Below are positions 7,108 through 15,055 of a stretch of DNA of 32,965 nucleotides, piece by piece. A model generated the notes under the pieces. It had not been told where the DNA came from and searched no databases. It saw nothing but the letters and a program-made list of their open reading frames with translations. How positions within the stretch are numbered: the first letter of the stretch is position 1; each line of letters starts with the position of its first letter. The DNA is from an uncultured Alphaproteobacteria bacterium. GTDB taxonomy: Bacteria > Pseudomonadota > Alphaproteobacteria > Parvibaculales > Parvibaculaceae. The stretch is taken from contig CAISYL010000159.1 in NCBI GenBank assembly GCA_903889655.1, positions 1 through 32,965 on the forward strand. The letters are read 5' to 3'. The position numbers and the translations under genes were made by a program.

Positions 7108-7137
7108 CCCCGAGGGTTCACATTTGAACCGCCGGGG
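7108..7137 (+). terminator. Hairpin after the extensin-family gene, terminator-like
   Basis: CCCCG (7108-7112) and GGTTCA (7115-7120) pair with TGAACC (7125-7130) and CGGGG (7133-7137) around a CATT tetraloop. It begins 6 nt after the stop. There is no T-tract, so it may act as a 3'-end stabiliser or factor-dependent terminator. Confidence 0.4.
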
Positions 7138-7199
7138 GCCATGATGAGGGAAGCCGGACCAACCGGCGTTCAAAAACGGGGTCGGGGAGGAGAGACATC

Positions 7200-7877
7200 A
7201 TGGTAGACGGCGTTCGTGCTGCGCATATGCCGCGTCGATCCGCGGATCGGGTCGTGAAATTTGCCGGTGGCTTTCTGCTGCTGGCGGGACTGTTTTTCTA
7301 TGCCGGGCCGGCCCACGCCGCCGACAAGGCACCGAGCGAGGCCAGCGGCTCCGAGCTCTATCAACGCGGCTATTATCCGGAAGCCCTGGCCGAGTGGAAA
7401 AAAGCCGTCGACGAGCGCAAGGATGCCGGTGCGGCCTTCCGTCTCGGCGAGGAATATTTCGATGCGAAGGTCGTGCAGCGCGATGTCGGTACGGCCCTGA
7501 AATACTACCGGTTCGGTGCCGAGCATGGCGATGCGCGCGCGCAAATGGACCTTGGCAGCCTTTATGACAAGGGGTGGGGCGTGCCGCGAGATCCGGTCGA
7601 AGCCGCGAAATGGTACGAGGCGGCGGCGAAGCAGGGCATGGCGGAGGCCCAATACAATGTCGGCACCATGTATCAGGCCGGCGAGGGCGTTCCGAAGGAT
7701 GACCGCAAGGCTTACATGTATTTCCTGCTCGCCGTGCAGAACGGCTTTCCCCAATTCGCGAACAAGGAACTCGAAAAGATGTCGAGCAGCATGTCGCCCG
7801 ACGACATCAAGCAGGCGACCATCATGGCGCGCGATTTCAAGGCGAACATGCCGAAGCCGGAATCCATCACACGCTGA
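7200..7877 (+). CDS. Exported Sel1-repeat protein
   Basis: This 225-aa protein has a signal peptide (arginine-rich start, hydrophobic FAGGFLLLAGLFFYAGPA, likely cleavage after AHA near residue 40) and three SEL1-like repeats between about 78 and 185. The repeats are recognisable by FRLGEEYFDAK, MDLGSLYDKGWGVPRD with AAKWYEAAAKQG, and YNVGTMYQAGEGVPKD with AYMYFLLAVQNG. Sel1 repeats form alpha-solenoids used for protein contacts, so a periplasmic scaffold or adaptor is likely. The ATG at 7200 follows GGGGAGGAG; Met10 is a weaker alternative. It is probably monocistronic, with a hairpin on each side. The partner is unknown. Confidence 0.82.
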   Translation: MVDGVRAAHMPRRSADRVVKFAGGFLLLAGLFFYAGPAHAADKAPSEASGSELYQRGYYPEALAEWKKAVDERKDAGAAFRLGEEYFDAKVVQRDVGTALKYYRFGAEHGDARAQMDLGSLYDKGWGVPRDPVEAAKWYEAAAKQGMAEAQYNVGTMYQAGEGVPKDDRKAYMYFLLAVQNGFPQFANKELEKMSSSMSPDDIKQATIMARDFKANMPKPESITR

Positions 7878-7895
7878 TCCGGGTTCAGACCGCGG

Positions 7896-7930
7896 AAGGC
7901 TCCGGCGTCGCCGGGGCCTTTCTCGTTTCT
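7896..7930 (+). terminator. Rho-independent-type terminator after the Sel1 gene
   Basis: AAGGCTCCGG (7896-7905) pairs with CCGGGGCCTT (7911-7920), 10 bp with one G-T wobble and a 5-nt loop. TCTCGTTTCT follows. It starts 19 nt after the Sel1 gene stop. Confidence 0.6.
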
Positions 7931-7986
7931 GAAGAATGCCTATGCCATACTCGGCTCGAGACAGTTGAGCGACTCGGGAGCGGCGC

Positions 7987-9297
7987 ATGAATTACGTCTG
8001 GTCGAACTGGTCCGGCTGGGTCAAGGCCTGGCCGAAATCCATCGCCGAGCCGGCCAGCGAGGAGGAACTCGCCGCCATCGTTCAGGAAGCCGAAGCGCCG
8101 GTGCGCGTCGCCGGCACGGGACATTCCTTCACGCCGCTGGTCGAAACCGCCGGCACCATCGTCACGCTGCGACACATCGCGGGCGTAATCGATCACGATC
8201 CGACGGCTTTTACCGCGCGCATCAAGGCCGGAACGACGGTCCGAGATCTCGGCCCCATGCTTTTCGATCGAGGGCTCGGCCTTGCCAATCAGGGCGACAT
8301 CGACCGTCAGGCGCTGGCCGGTGCCGTCGGTACAGGCACGCATGGCACAGGCGGCGGTCTCGGCTCGATCTCGGCCGCCGTCGCGGGCTTTCGCCTCGTC
8401 ACCGCGGATGGCGGGATCGTCAACGCGAACCGCGACGAAAATCCGGACGTCTTCGATGCGGGCCGCGTTTCGATGGGCAGCCTCGGCATCATGAGCGAGA
8501 TCACCATGCAATGTCGCCCGGCCTACGCGCTGGAGGAGACCGGCGGCGCAATGCCGGTCGCGGAAGTTTTGTCGCGCGTGGAGGAACTGCGCGACGCCAA
8601 CCGTCATTTCGAATTCTTCTGGTTCCCCTACGCCGATCTCGCCATCGTCAAGATACTCGCGGAAACCGACAAGCAGCCGAAACCGCGCCGGCGTCGCGCC
8701 GAGGATGAGCTGTCGCGCGACGACCGGATTTTCATCACCGCTTGCGAGACGACGCGTTACGCGCCTTTCCTGCGGGGGCCCTTGCAGAAGTACCTGACGT
8801 CCGGAAGCGGTCGCTATTCGTCCGGCTCGCTGACCGATCCGGGGCGCGTGCGCTGGTCGCATGAAGCCTTCCCGAGCGATCGCAACGTCCGCTTCAATGA
8901 AATGGAATATGCGGTACCCGCCGATCGAGGGCCCGACTGCATCCGCGAGGTCGCGGCGCATATGCGCAAATGCGGTGTCAATTTTCTGTTCCCGCTTGAG
9001 TTCCGCTATGTGGGCGCCGACGACGCCTGGCTGAGTCCCTTCTACAAGCGCGACAGTGTTACCATCTCCGTACACCAGTATCATCGCCAGCCCTATGAAG
9101 AGCTTTTCGCAGGCGTGGAAGCGATCTTCGCGCGCTATGAGGGACGGCCGCATTGGGGCAAACTGCACACGCTCGAGGCGAGGGAATTGTCGAAGCTTTA
9201 TCCGCGCTGGGACGACTTCCAGGCCGTGCGGAGACGCCTCGATCCGAAGAAGAAACTCCTCAACCCTTACCTGAAGCGGCTGTTTGGAGAGTTCTGA
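7987..9297 (+). CDS. FAD-linked oxidase of the D-arabinono-1,4-lactone oxidase/alditol oxidase family
   Basis: This 436-aa flavoenzyme has an N-terminal PCMH-type FAD domain with AGTGHSFTPL at residues 42-51. His46 is the residue covalently linked to FAD in alditol oxidases. Further FAD contacts are in LANQGDIDRQALAGAVGTGTHGTG. The C-terminal ALO domain ends with RPHWGKLH, the usual catalytic-pocket motif, and RLDPKKKLLNPYLKRLF. Family enzymes oxidise sugar lactones or polyols with O2 as acceptor, producing H2O2. The substrate cannot be settled from sequence. No signal peptide is visible, so it is probably cytoplasmic. The start follows a weakly purine-rich stretch (CGGGAGCGGCGC). Its stop lies 2 nt from that of the convergent biotinyl-domain gene. 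Confidence 0.87.
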   Translation: MNYVWSNWSGWVKAWPKSIAEPASEEELAAIVQEAEAPVRVAGTGHSFTPLVETAGTIVTLRHIAGVIDHDPTAFTARIKAGTTVRDLGPMLFDRGLGLANQGDIDRQALAGAVGTGTHGTGGGLGSISAAVAGFRLVTADGGIVNANRDENPDVFDAGRVSMGSLGIMSEITMQCRPAYALEETGGAMPVAEVLSRVEELRDANRHFEFFWFPYADLAIVKILAETDKQPKPRRRRAEDELSRDDRIFITACETTRYAPFLRGPLQKYLTSGSGRYSSGSLTDPGRVRWSHEAFPSDRNVRFNEMEYAVPADRGPDCIREVAAHMRKCGVNFLFPLEFRYVGADDAWLSPFYKRDSVTISVHQYHRQPYEELFAGVEAIFARYEGRPHWGKLHTLEARELSKLYPRWDDFQAVRRRLDPKKKLLNPYLKRLFGEF

Positions 9298-9299
9298 AA

Positions 9300-9521
9300 T
9301 CAGGCGCGTTCGATACGGGCGACGGTCTGGCCTTCCGCGACGGCATCTTCTTCCGCGACGAGAATTTCGATCACGCGGCAGCCATAAGGCGCGGCGACCG
9401 GAATTTCCATCTTCATCGATTCCAGAATGACGACGGGATCGTCCTCGCTCAACCGGTCGCCGGGCTTTGTCTCGATCTTCCAGACTTTGCCGGCGATCTC
9501 GCTCTTCAGGTCGATGCTCAT
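9300..9521 (-). CDS. Stand-alone biotin/lipoyl-attachment domain protein (BCCP-like)
   Basis: This 73-aa protein is essentially one biotinyl domain. It contains the ESMKM motif with Lys37 as the expected biotinylation site, preceded by KPGDRLSEDDPVVIL and followed by the half-repeat PYGCRVIEILVAEEDAVAEGQTVARI. Stand-alone domains of this size usually act as swinging carboxyl carriers for acyl-CoA or urea-type carboxylases. No carboxylase subunit is in the window. Its ATG overlaps the modC stop (ATGA, 9518-9521), so it is translationally coupled to a molybdate-transporter ATPase, which is unexpected. ESMKM fits biotin better than lipoate. The partner enzyme must lie elsewhere. Confidence 0.88.
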   Translation of the reverse strand: MSIDLKSEIAGKVWKIETKPGDRLSEDDPVVILESMKMEIPVAAPYGCRVIEILVAEEDAVAEGQTVARIERA

Positions 9522-10648
9522 GCCGTTCTCCCGCTATCTCCGAAGTCGCTCGCGAGCGCGACCGATTTGATGAGCGCCCAGACCTGCCGGCCCGGCGCAA
9601 GCGCCAGACGCTCCGCGGCGCGGTTGGTAATCCGGGCGAAAAGTGTAATCGCCGCATCGGAAGAACCCACCGCCAGCGCGACATCAATCTGTGCCGGCCC
9701 CGCCGGCTTGAGCTCGACGATCTTCGCCTCGATCACGTTCTGAATGCTGAGCGCCGTCGGCCGTTCCGTCGCCAGCGCGATATCGCGCGCGTGAAGACGG
9801 ATGCGCAGTTTCGAGCCGACGGGCAACGGCAATTGCGAGAGGGCGAGGGTGGCACCGCCGACATCGAGTTCGGTGAGATGGTGGGCTTCGTCATGCCGCG
9901 CGATCCGCGCCTCGATGATGGTTGCCGGATCGGCGCCGCTGCCATCCTCGCCCAGAATGAGCGCCTGCACGTCGAGGCGATTGAGTACAGCGGCGACATC
10001 GCCCGTCGCCGCGACGCGTCCGCCATGCAAAACGAGCACGCGATCGGCGAGCCGCACGATCTCGTCGATATTGTGGCTGACGAAGAGGATCGGAAGATCG
10101 AGCCGGCGATGCAGCGCCTCAAGGAAGGGCATGATCTCGCGCCGCCTGCGGATATCGAGGCTCGACAACGGCTCGTCCATCAGCAGAAGACGCGGCGCCG
10201 CGAGAAGTGCGCGGCCGATGGCGACACGCTGCGCCTCGCCGCCGGAAAGACGATGCGGACGTCGGTCGAGCAGGGCGTCGAGACCGAGCAGATCTATCAC
10301 CTCGACGCGGCTCATGCCGGTTTCGCTGCCGCGCCGCCTTGCGCCATAGTCGAGATTTTCGGCGACGCTCAGATGCGGAAAGAGCCTCGCTTCCTGAAAG
10401 ACATAGCCGATGCGTCGGCGTTCGGGCGCGGTGAAGATGCGGCGCGTCGTATCGATAAAGATGTCGTCGCCGAGGGCGATGCGTCCGCTCTCCGGCCGCG
10501 CGAGACCGGCAATGGCTTCGAGTGTCATGGTCTTGCCGGCGCCCGACGGACCGATGATGCCGGTCACGCCGCTTCCCGCCTCGAAGGTAACGTCCAGCGA
10601 GAACGCTTCCGCGCGGCGCGCGATGCTGACGCTCAGCCCCCCGCTCAT
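9518..10648 (-). CDS. modC: Molybdate ABC transporter ATP-binding protein
   Basis: This 376-aa protein has a complete ABC ATPase domain: Walker A GPSGAGKT (33-40), Q-loop Gln85, signature LSGGE (134-138), Walker B LLLMDEP (154-160) and switch His192. A C-terminal Mop-type oxyanion-binding region follows (about 295-365, SIQNVIEAKIVEL and RITNRAAERLALAPGRQVWALIKS), the mark of ModC rather than sulfate or polyamine ATPases. It energises high-affinity molybdate (or tungstate) uptake with ModB at the inner membrane. Its start overlaps the modB stop (10645-10648) and its end overlaps the biotinyl gene start. There is no modA or ModE site nearby. Confidence 0.93.
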   Translation of the reverse strand: MSGGLSVSIARRAEAFSLDVTFEAGSGVTGIIGPSGAGKTMTLEAIAGLARPESGRIALGDDIFIDTTRRIFTAPERRRIGYVFQEARLFPHLSVAENLDYGARRRGSETGMSRVEVIDLLGLDALLDRRPHRLSGGEAQRVAIGRALLAAPRLLLMDEPLSSLDIRRRREIMPFLEALHRRLDLPILFVSHNIDEIVRLADRVLVLHGGRVAATGDVAAVLNRLDVQALILGEDGSGADPATIIEARIARHDEAHHLTELDVGGATLALSQLPLPVGSKLRIRLHARDIALATERPTALSIQNVIEAKIVELKPAGPAQIDVALAVGSSDAAITLFARITNRAAERLALAPGRQVWALIKSVALASDFGDSGRTA

Positions 10649-11349
10649 GCCGCGCCCCTGATGCGGCGCTGCTGGGCCCGAGCGAAGAATTCCGATGCCG
10701 CCAGCGCACCGACTGCGAGCAGGATCGAGAGGATGACGAAACGCAGCGCATGGATTTCACCTTCGGGCACCTGAAGCGCGCTATAGAGCGCGATGGGCAG
10801 CGTCTGCGTCTCACCCGGAATGTTGGCGACGAAGGTGATCGTCGCGCCGAACTCGCCGAGCGCGCGGGCAAAGCCGAGCAGGGTGCCCGCGATGAGGCCC
10901 GGCGTGACGAGGGGGAGAGTGATGCTCACGAAGACGTCCATGGGGCCGGCGCCGAGCGTGCGCGCGGCTGCCTCGAGCTTCGGATCGACGCTCTCGAAGG
11001 CGAGCCGGATCGCGCGCACGAGGAGCGGAAACCCCATCACGGCCGAAGCAAGCGCAGCTCCCTTCCAGTTGAAGGCGAGCGTGAACCCCAGATACGTCTC
11101 GAAGAAATGGCCGAGTGGGCCGCGATGGCCGAAGAGGATCAGCAGCAGATAGCCTGTGACGACGGGCGGCAGCACCAGCGGCATGTGCACCAACCCGTCA
11201 AGCGCCAGCTTGCCGACGAAGTTCCGGCGCGCCAGCACCCATGCGATGGCGATGCCGGGCGGTAGCGAGATCGCGGTTCCGACGACACCTGTCTTCAGCG
11301 ACAGCCACAGCGCCTGCATTTCGCCGGGCGTGAGCCACGCATCGATCAT
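10645..11349 (-). CDS. modB: Molybdate ABC transporter permease
   Basis: This 234-aa inner-membrane permease has about five hydrophobic helices. The cytoplasmic EAA loop is EAAARTLGAGPMDVFVSITLP, which docks on ModC, and the ModB-typical GETQTLPIALYS precedes the last helix. LHMP-like LVHMPLVLPPVVTGYLLL is also conserved. It forms the translocation channel for molybdate with ModC. The gene begins 3 nt after the metC stop, with no room for its own promoter, so it is read from the metC transcript. The binding protein ModA, which normally precedes modB, is missing here and must be supplied from elsewhere or be dispensable. Confidence 0.93.
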   Translation of the reverse strand: MIDAWLTPGEMQALWLSLKTGVVGTAISLPPGIAIAWVLARRNFVGKLALDGLVHMPLVLPPVVTGYLLLILFGHRGPLGHFFETYLGFTLAFNWKGAALASAVMGFPLLVRAIRLAFESVDPKLEAAARTLGAGPMDVFVSITLPLVTPGLIAGTLLGFARALGEFGATITFVANIPGETQTLPIALYSALQVPEGEIHALRFVILSILLAVGALAASEFFARAQQRRIRGAA

Positions 11350-11352
11350 GGC

Positions 11353-12516
11353 TCAGCCGTTCGCCGCGTTGAGCCGGGCGAAACCCGCTTCGAGATCGGC
11401 GATGAGATCGTCCGGATCCTCGAGGCCGGCATGAATGCGCAGCAGCGGGCCTTCGCAGGCAAATGTCGTCGCCGTGCGTATGCCGGTAAGATCCTGCGGC
11501 ACGATCAGGCTTTCGAAACCGCCCCAGGACCAACCCATGCCGTAATAATCGAGATTGTCGAGCATGGCGCCGAGCGCCGCATCGGTGCAGGGCTTCAGCA
11601 CGATGCTGAAGAGACCGCTCGCGCCGGTAAAATCGCGTCTCCACAACGCATGACCCGGATGGCTCGGCAGGGCCGGATGAATGACCTGCGCGACTTCGGG
11701 CCGGCCTTCGAGCCAGCGGGCAAGCGTGAGCCCGGTTCTCATATGCCGTTCGAGGCGAACCGACAGTGTGCGCATGCCGCGCAGCGCGAGGAAGACGTCG
11801 TCCGGTGCCACCGTCATGCCGATTGCGCCATGCGCGGCGAGAACCGTCTTCGCAGCTTCCTCGGTCGCGGTGATCGAGCCCATCATCACGTCGGAATGGC
11901 CGCCCAGATATTTGGTGATCGCCTGGATCGAGACATCCGCACCGTGCTCGAACGGTTTGAAGTAGAGCGGAGAGGCCCATGTGTTGTCGACGATGACCTT
12001 CGCACCGCCCTCGTGCGCCGCTCCGGCGAGCGCCGGGATGTCCTGAACCTCGAAGGTGATCGAGCCGGGCGATTCCGCGAAGATGACCCTAGTGTTCGGC
12101 TTCATCATGGCGGCGATGCCGGCACCGATCGCCGGGTCGTAGTAATCGACCTCGACGCCATTGCGCTTCAGGATCGTGTCGCAGAAATGGCGCGACGGAC
12201 CGTAGATGCTGTCCGTCATCAACAGGTGGTCGCCGGTCTTGAGAAACGCTATCAGTGCCGTCGTCACGGCCGCGAGACCCGAGGGGGTCAGCACCGTTTT
12301 GGCGCCGCCTTCGAGCGTCGCGATGGCCTCCTGCAATGCGGCGAGCGTGGGCGTACCGCGACGGCCATAGGTATAGGGCTGGTTCCGGGTCTTCAGCGCC
12401 TCGACCGTCGGAAAGAGAATCGTCGAGGCCCGATAGACGGGCGTATTGACCACGCCGAAATGGGCATCCGGGTCGCGCCCGGCGGTCACGATCAGCGTAT
12501 CCTGCTTTGGTTTCAT
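11353..12516 (-). CDS. metC: Cystathionine beta-lyase (PLP-dependent, Cys/Met metabolism family)
   Basis: This 387-aa fold-type I PLP enzyme of the Cys/Met metabolism family has Lys202 in AITKYLGGHSD as the PLP Schiff-base residue, Asp177 in VIVDNTWASP for the pyridine nitrogen, YGRRGTPT in the N-terminal part and TPSGLAAV for phosphate binding. It is expected to split cystathionine to homocysteine, pyruvate and ammonia in the cytoplasm. The motif spacing and the MGWSWGGFESL segment fit the bacterial MetC group better than gamma-synthases. It is first gene of the metC-modB-modC-biotinyl operon and divergent from aapJ. A related lyase activity on cysteine conjugates cannot be excluded. Confidence 0.9.
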   Translation of the reverse strand: MKPKQDTLIVTAGRDPDAHFGVVNTPVYRASTILFPTVEALKTRNQPYTYGRRGTPTLAALQEAIATLEGGAKTVLTPSGLAAVTTALIAFLKTGDHLLMTDSIYGPSRHFCDTILKRNGVEVDYYDPAIGAGIAAMMKPNTRVIFAESPGSITFEVQDIPALAGAAHEGGAKVIVDNTWASPLYFKPFEHGADVSIQAITKYLGGHSDVMMGSITATEEAAKTVLAAHGAIGMTVAPDDVFLALRGMRTLSVRLERHMRTGLTLARWLEGRPEVAQVIHPALPSHPGHALWRRDFTGASGLFSIVLKPCTDAALGAMLDNLDYYGMGWSWGGFESLIVPQDLTGIRTATTFACEGPLLRIHAGLEDPDDLIADLEAGFARLNAANG

Positions 12517-12539
12517 CTCGACTCACGGATCATTCGTAA

Positions 12540-12577
12540 CGCTTCCGGTCCATCCCGGCGCTTCCGGCCCATTCCCG
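12540..12577. repeat. Tandem 19-bp imperfect repeat between metC and aapJ
   Basis: Two adjacent units, CGCTTCCGGTCCATCCCGG (12540-12558) and CGCTTCCGGCCCATTCCCG (12559-12577), match at 16 of 19 positions. They lie 24 nt upstream of the metC ATG in the 195-bp divergent promoter region, so they could be tandem regulator sites or part of the metC leader. Confidence 0.4.
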
Positions 12578-12711
12578 CGCATCCGCCATTGCACCGGAGC
12601 GCGATGCGGTTAGTCTGTGCCTTCGTCGTCGGGGCTGATCGTCCCCATCCCCGAAGCATAGCATCCAAGCCACGCTCCCTGGCAAAGGGGGCGAGAGAAA
12701 AGCCCGGACCC

Positions 12712-13839
12712 ATGGCCAGAAGAAGCAGTCTCGCATCCCGGATATTCCCCTTCGTCTTCGGCCTCGTGGTCGGCGCGGGCGTGCTCTATTTCTTCCTGCC
12801 GGGCCCACCCCAGGGCGGCAAGGTGCAGACGGCGCAGCAGCCCGGCGCAAAGCCGCAGCCGGGCCAGCAAGGCCCCGCGCAGCCCGCCGGCTCGACGCTG
12901 GCCGAAGTGCGCGCGCGCGGCTACATCCAATGCGGCGTCAGCACCGGCCTGCCGGGCTTTTCCAACCCGGACGACAAGGGCAACTGGACCGGCATCGATG
13001 TCGATTTCTGCAGGGCCGTCGCCGCCGCCGTCTTCGGCGATGCCTCGAAGGTCAAGTACCGGCCGCTCAACGCCAAGGACCGCTTCACGGCGCTGCAATC
13101 CGGCGAGGTCGACCTCCTCTCGCGCAATACCACCTGGACCATGTCGCGCGACACCTCGCTCGGCTTCGATTTCGCCGGCGTGATCTACTACGACGGGCAG
13201 GGTTTTCTGGTGAAGAAGGCCTCGGGTATCACCAGCGCGGCGCAGCTGAACGGCGCTACCATCTGCACCCAGACCGGTACGACGACCGAGCTCAATCTCG
13301 CCGATTATTTCCGCGGCCAGAACATGAGCTACAAGGTGCTGCCTTTCGAGAAGAACGAGGAGGCGCTGAGCGCCTACGACAATGGCCGCTGCGACGCCTA
13401 CACGACGGACGCGTCGGGCCTCCATGCGCAGCGCCTGATCCTGAAAACGCCCGACGACCACATCGTGCTTCCCGAAGTCATCTCCAAGGAACCGCTCGGC
13501 CCCCTCGTGCGCCAGGGCGACCCGCAGTGGGAAGACATCGTGCGCTGGACGCTTTTCGCGCTGATCGACGCGGAGGAACTGGGCGTCACTTCGGCCAATG
13601 TCGACCAGCAGATGACAAGCGCCAGCCCGGAAGTGCGCCGCCTGCTCGGCACGGAAGGCAAGTTCGGCGAGCCGCTCGGCCTGTCGAATGGCTGGGCCGC
13701 CGATGCCCTGCGCGCCGTCGGCAATTACGGCGAAATGTTCGAGCGCAATGTCGGCACGAAGACGCCGCTCGGCATCCCGCGCGGCCTCAACGCGTTGTGG
13801 AGAAATGGCGGCGTCATGTATGCCCCGCCGATCCGATGA
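12712..13839 (+). CDS. aapJ: General L-amino-acid ABC transporter substrate-binding protein, apparently membrane anchored
   Basis: This 375-aa SBP_bac_3 protein shows AapJ features: LAEVRARGYIQCGVSTGLPGF, GIDVDFCRAVAAAVFGD, FTALQSGEVDLLSRNTTWT and ICTQTGTTTELNLADYF. It would capture amino acids in the periplasm for AapQMP. The N-terminus is unusual: a hydrophobic helix (about 11-29) with no clear cleavage site, then a Pro/Gln/Gly-rich linker (about 30-60) before the domain. This suggests an uncleaved anchor with a flexible tether. I chose the ATG at 12712 because it opens the hydrophobic segment, although its ribosome-binding site is weak; the frame stays open upstream into the metC antisense. 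It starts a four-gene operon. Confidence 0.9.
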   Translation: MARRSSLASRIFPFVFGLVVGAGVLYFFLPGPPQGGKVQTAQQPGAKPQPGQQGPAQPAGSTLAEVRARGYIQCGVSTGLPGFSNPDDKGNWTGIDVDFCRAVAAAVFGDASKVKYRPLNAKDRFTALQSGEVDLLSRNTTWTMSRDTSLGFDFAGVIYYDGQGFLVKKASGITSAAQLNGATICTQTGTTTELNLADYFRGQNMSYKVLPFEKNEEALSAYDNGRCDAYTTDASGLHAQRLILKTPDDHIVLPEVISKEPLGPLVRQGDPQWEDIVRWTLFALIDAEELGVTSANVDQQMTSASPEVRRLLGTEGKFGEPLGLSNGWAADALRAVGNYGEMFERNVGTKTPLGIPRGLNALWRNGGVMYAPPIR

Positions 13840-13866
13840 TTGGCCGATCCGCTGAAGAGGTGAGGT

Positions 13867-15054
13867 GTGGCTGACAGGCGAAGGAACGCATCGCGAGGCA
13901 TGCGCTGGTCCTGGACCGATCCGCGGATGCGGGCGCTGGTCTGGCAGGTGGCGGCGCTGGCCGCAACCCTCGTCACGCTCTGGTACTTCGCCGCCATGGC
14001 GCATCAAAATCTCGCCCGCCAGCACATCGCGACCGGTTTCGGCTTTCTCGACAACACCGCGGGCTTCGGCGTTGTCCAGACGCTGATCCCCTATTCGGAG
14101 GAATCGAGCTACGGCCGCGCCTTTCTGGTCGGCCTCTGCAACACGCTGCTGGTGGCAGCCCTCGGTACGGTTTTCGCCGTCATGCTGGGCTTCGTCGTCG
14201 GCGTGGCCCGGCTCTCGACCAACTGGCTGATCGCGAGGCTCGCCACCGTCTATGTCGAGACGCTGCGCAACATTCCACTGCTGCTGCAGCTTTTCTTCTG
14301 GTACTTCGCGATCCTGCAGCCGCTGCCCGGCCCGCGCGACAGCCTGACGCTGCTGCCGGGCATCTTCCTCAGCAATCGCGGCATCGTCATGCCCGCCGTC
14401 GAGACGACGCCCTCGACCGCGGCCTTCGTCCTGTGCCTGCTGACCGCGATTGCGGCCGCCATCTTCATTGGCCGATGGGCAAAGGCGCGGAAGCTCCGCA
14501 CGGGTGAAAGTTTCCCGACGCTCATTGTTAACGCCGTTATCATTATCGGCCTGCCGGGGCTCGTCTGGCTGATCGCCAGCGCGGCTTTCGCACTCGCGCC
14601 GCCCGTCATGGGCAAGTTCAACTTCGAAGGCGGCTGGCGCGTGTTGCCGGAGTTCCTGGCGCTGCTGCTCGGCCTCACGCTCTACACGGCGGCCTTCATC
14701 GCCGAGATCGTCCGCGCGGGCATCCAGTCCGTCGGTCGTGGCCAGACGGAGGCGGCGCATGCCCTCGGCCTCTCCAGCGGCCAGACGCTCCGCCTCGTCA
14801 CCGTTCCGCAGGCGCTCCGGGTCATCGTGCCGCCGCTGACGAGCCAGATCCTCAACCTCATCAAGAATTCCTCGCTTGCCGTCGCCATCGGCTATCCCGA
14901 CCTCGTCTCGGTCTTTGCGGGCACCGTGCTCAACCAGACCGGGCAGGCGATCGAGGTCATCGCGATCACCATGGCGGTCTATCTGATCATCAGCCTCGCA
15001 ATCTCCTTCGCGATGAACCTCTACAACGCGCGCGTCGCGATCGTGGGACGCTGA
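13867..15054 (+). CDS. aapQ: General L-amino-acid ABC transporter permease
   Basis: This 395-aa inner-membrane permease of the HisM/AapQ type has an N-terminal helix near 27-45, a long periplasmic insert containing IPYSEESSYGRAFLVG, and the transport core with VETLRNIPLLLQLFFWYF. The EAA loop is GQTEAAHALGLSSGQTLRLVTVPQALRVIVPP. It pairs with AapM to form the channel for a wide range of L-amino acids. I use a GTG start at 13867 with AAGAGG 6 nt upstream; an ATG 33 nt further on (MRWSW) is an alternative. It begins 27 nt after aapJ and ends 1 nt before aapM, so they are co-transcribed. Confidence 0.92.
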   Translation: MADRRRNASRGMRWSWTDPRMRALVWQVAALAATLVTLWYFAAMAHQNLARQHIATGFGFLDNTAGFGVVQTLIPYSEESSYGRAFLVGLCNTLLVAALGTVFAVMLGFVVGVARLSTNWLIARLATVYVETLRNIPLLLQLFFWYFAILQPLPGPRDSLTLLPGIFLSNRGIVMPAVETTPSTAAFVLCLLTAIAAAIFIGRWAKARKLRTGESFPTLIVNAVIIIGLPGLVWLIASAAFALAPPVMGKFNFEGGWRVLPEFLALLLGLTLYTAAFIAEIVRAGIQSVGRGQTEAAHALGLSSGQTLRLVTVPQALRVIVPPLTSQILNLIKNSSLAVAIGYPDLVSVFAGTVLNQTGQAIEVIAITMAVYLIISLAISFAMNLYNARVAIVGR

Positions 15055-15055
15055 C

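Noticed and set aside
7885-9687. 600-aa minus-strand open frame opposite the flavin oxidase
   Set aside because: It overlaps the well-supported oxidase and the biotinyl gene and resembles other antisense frames of this high-GC DNA.
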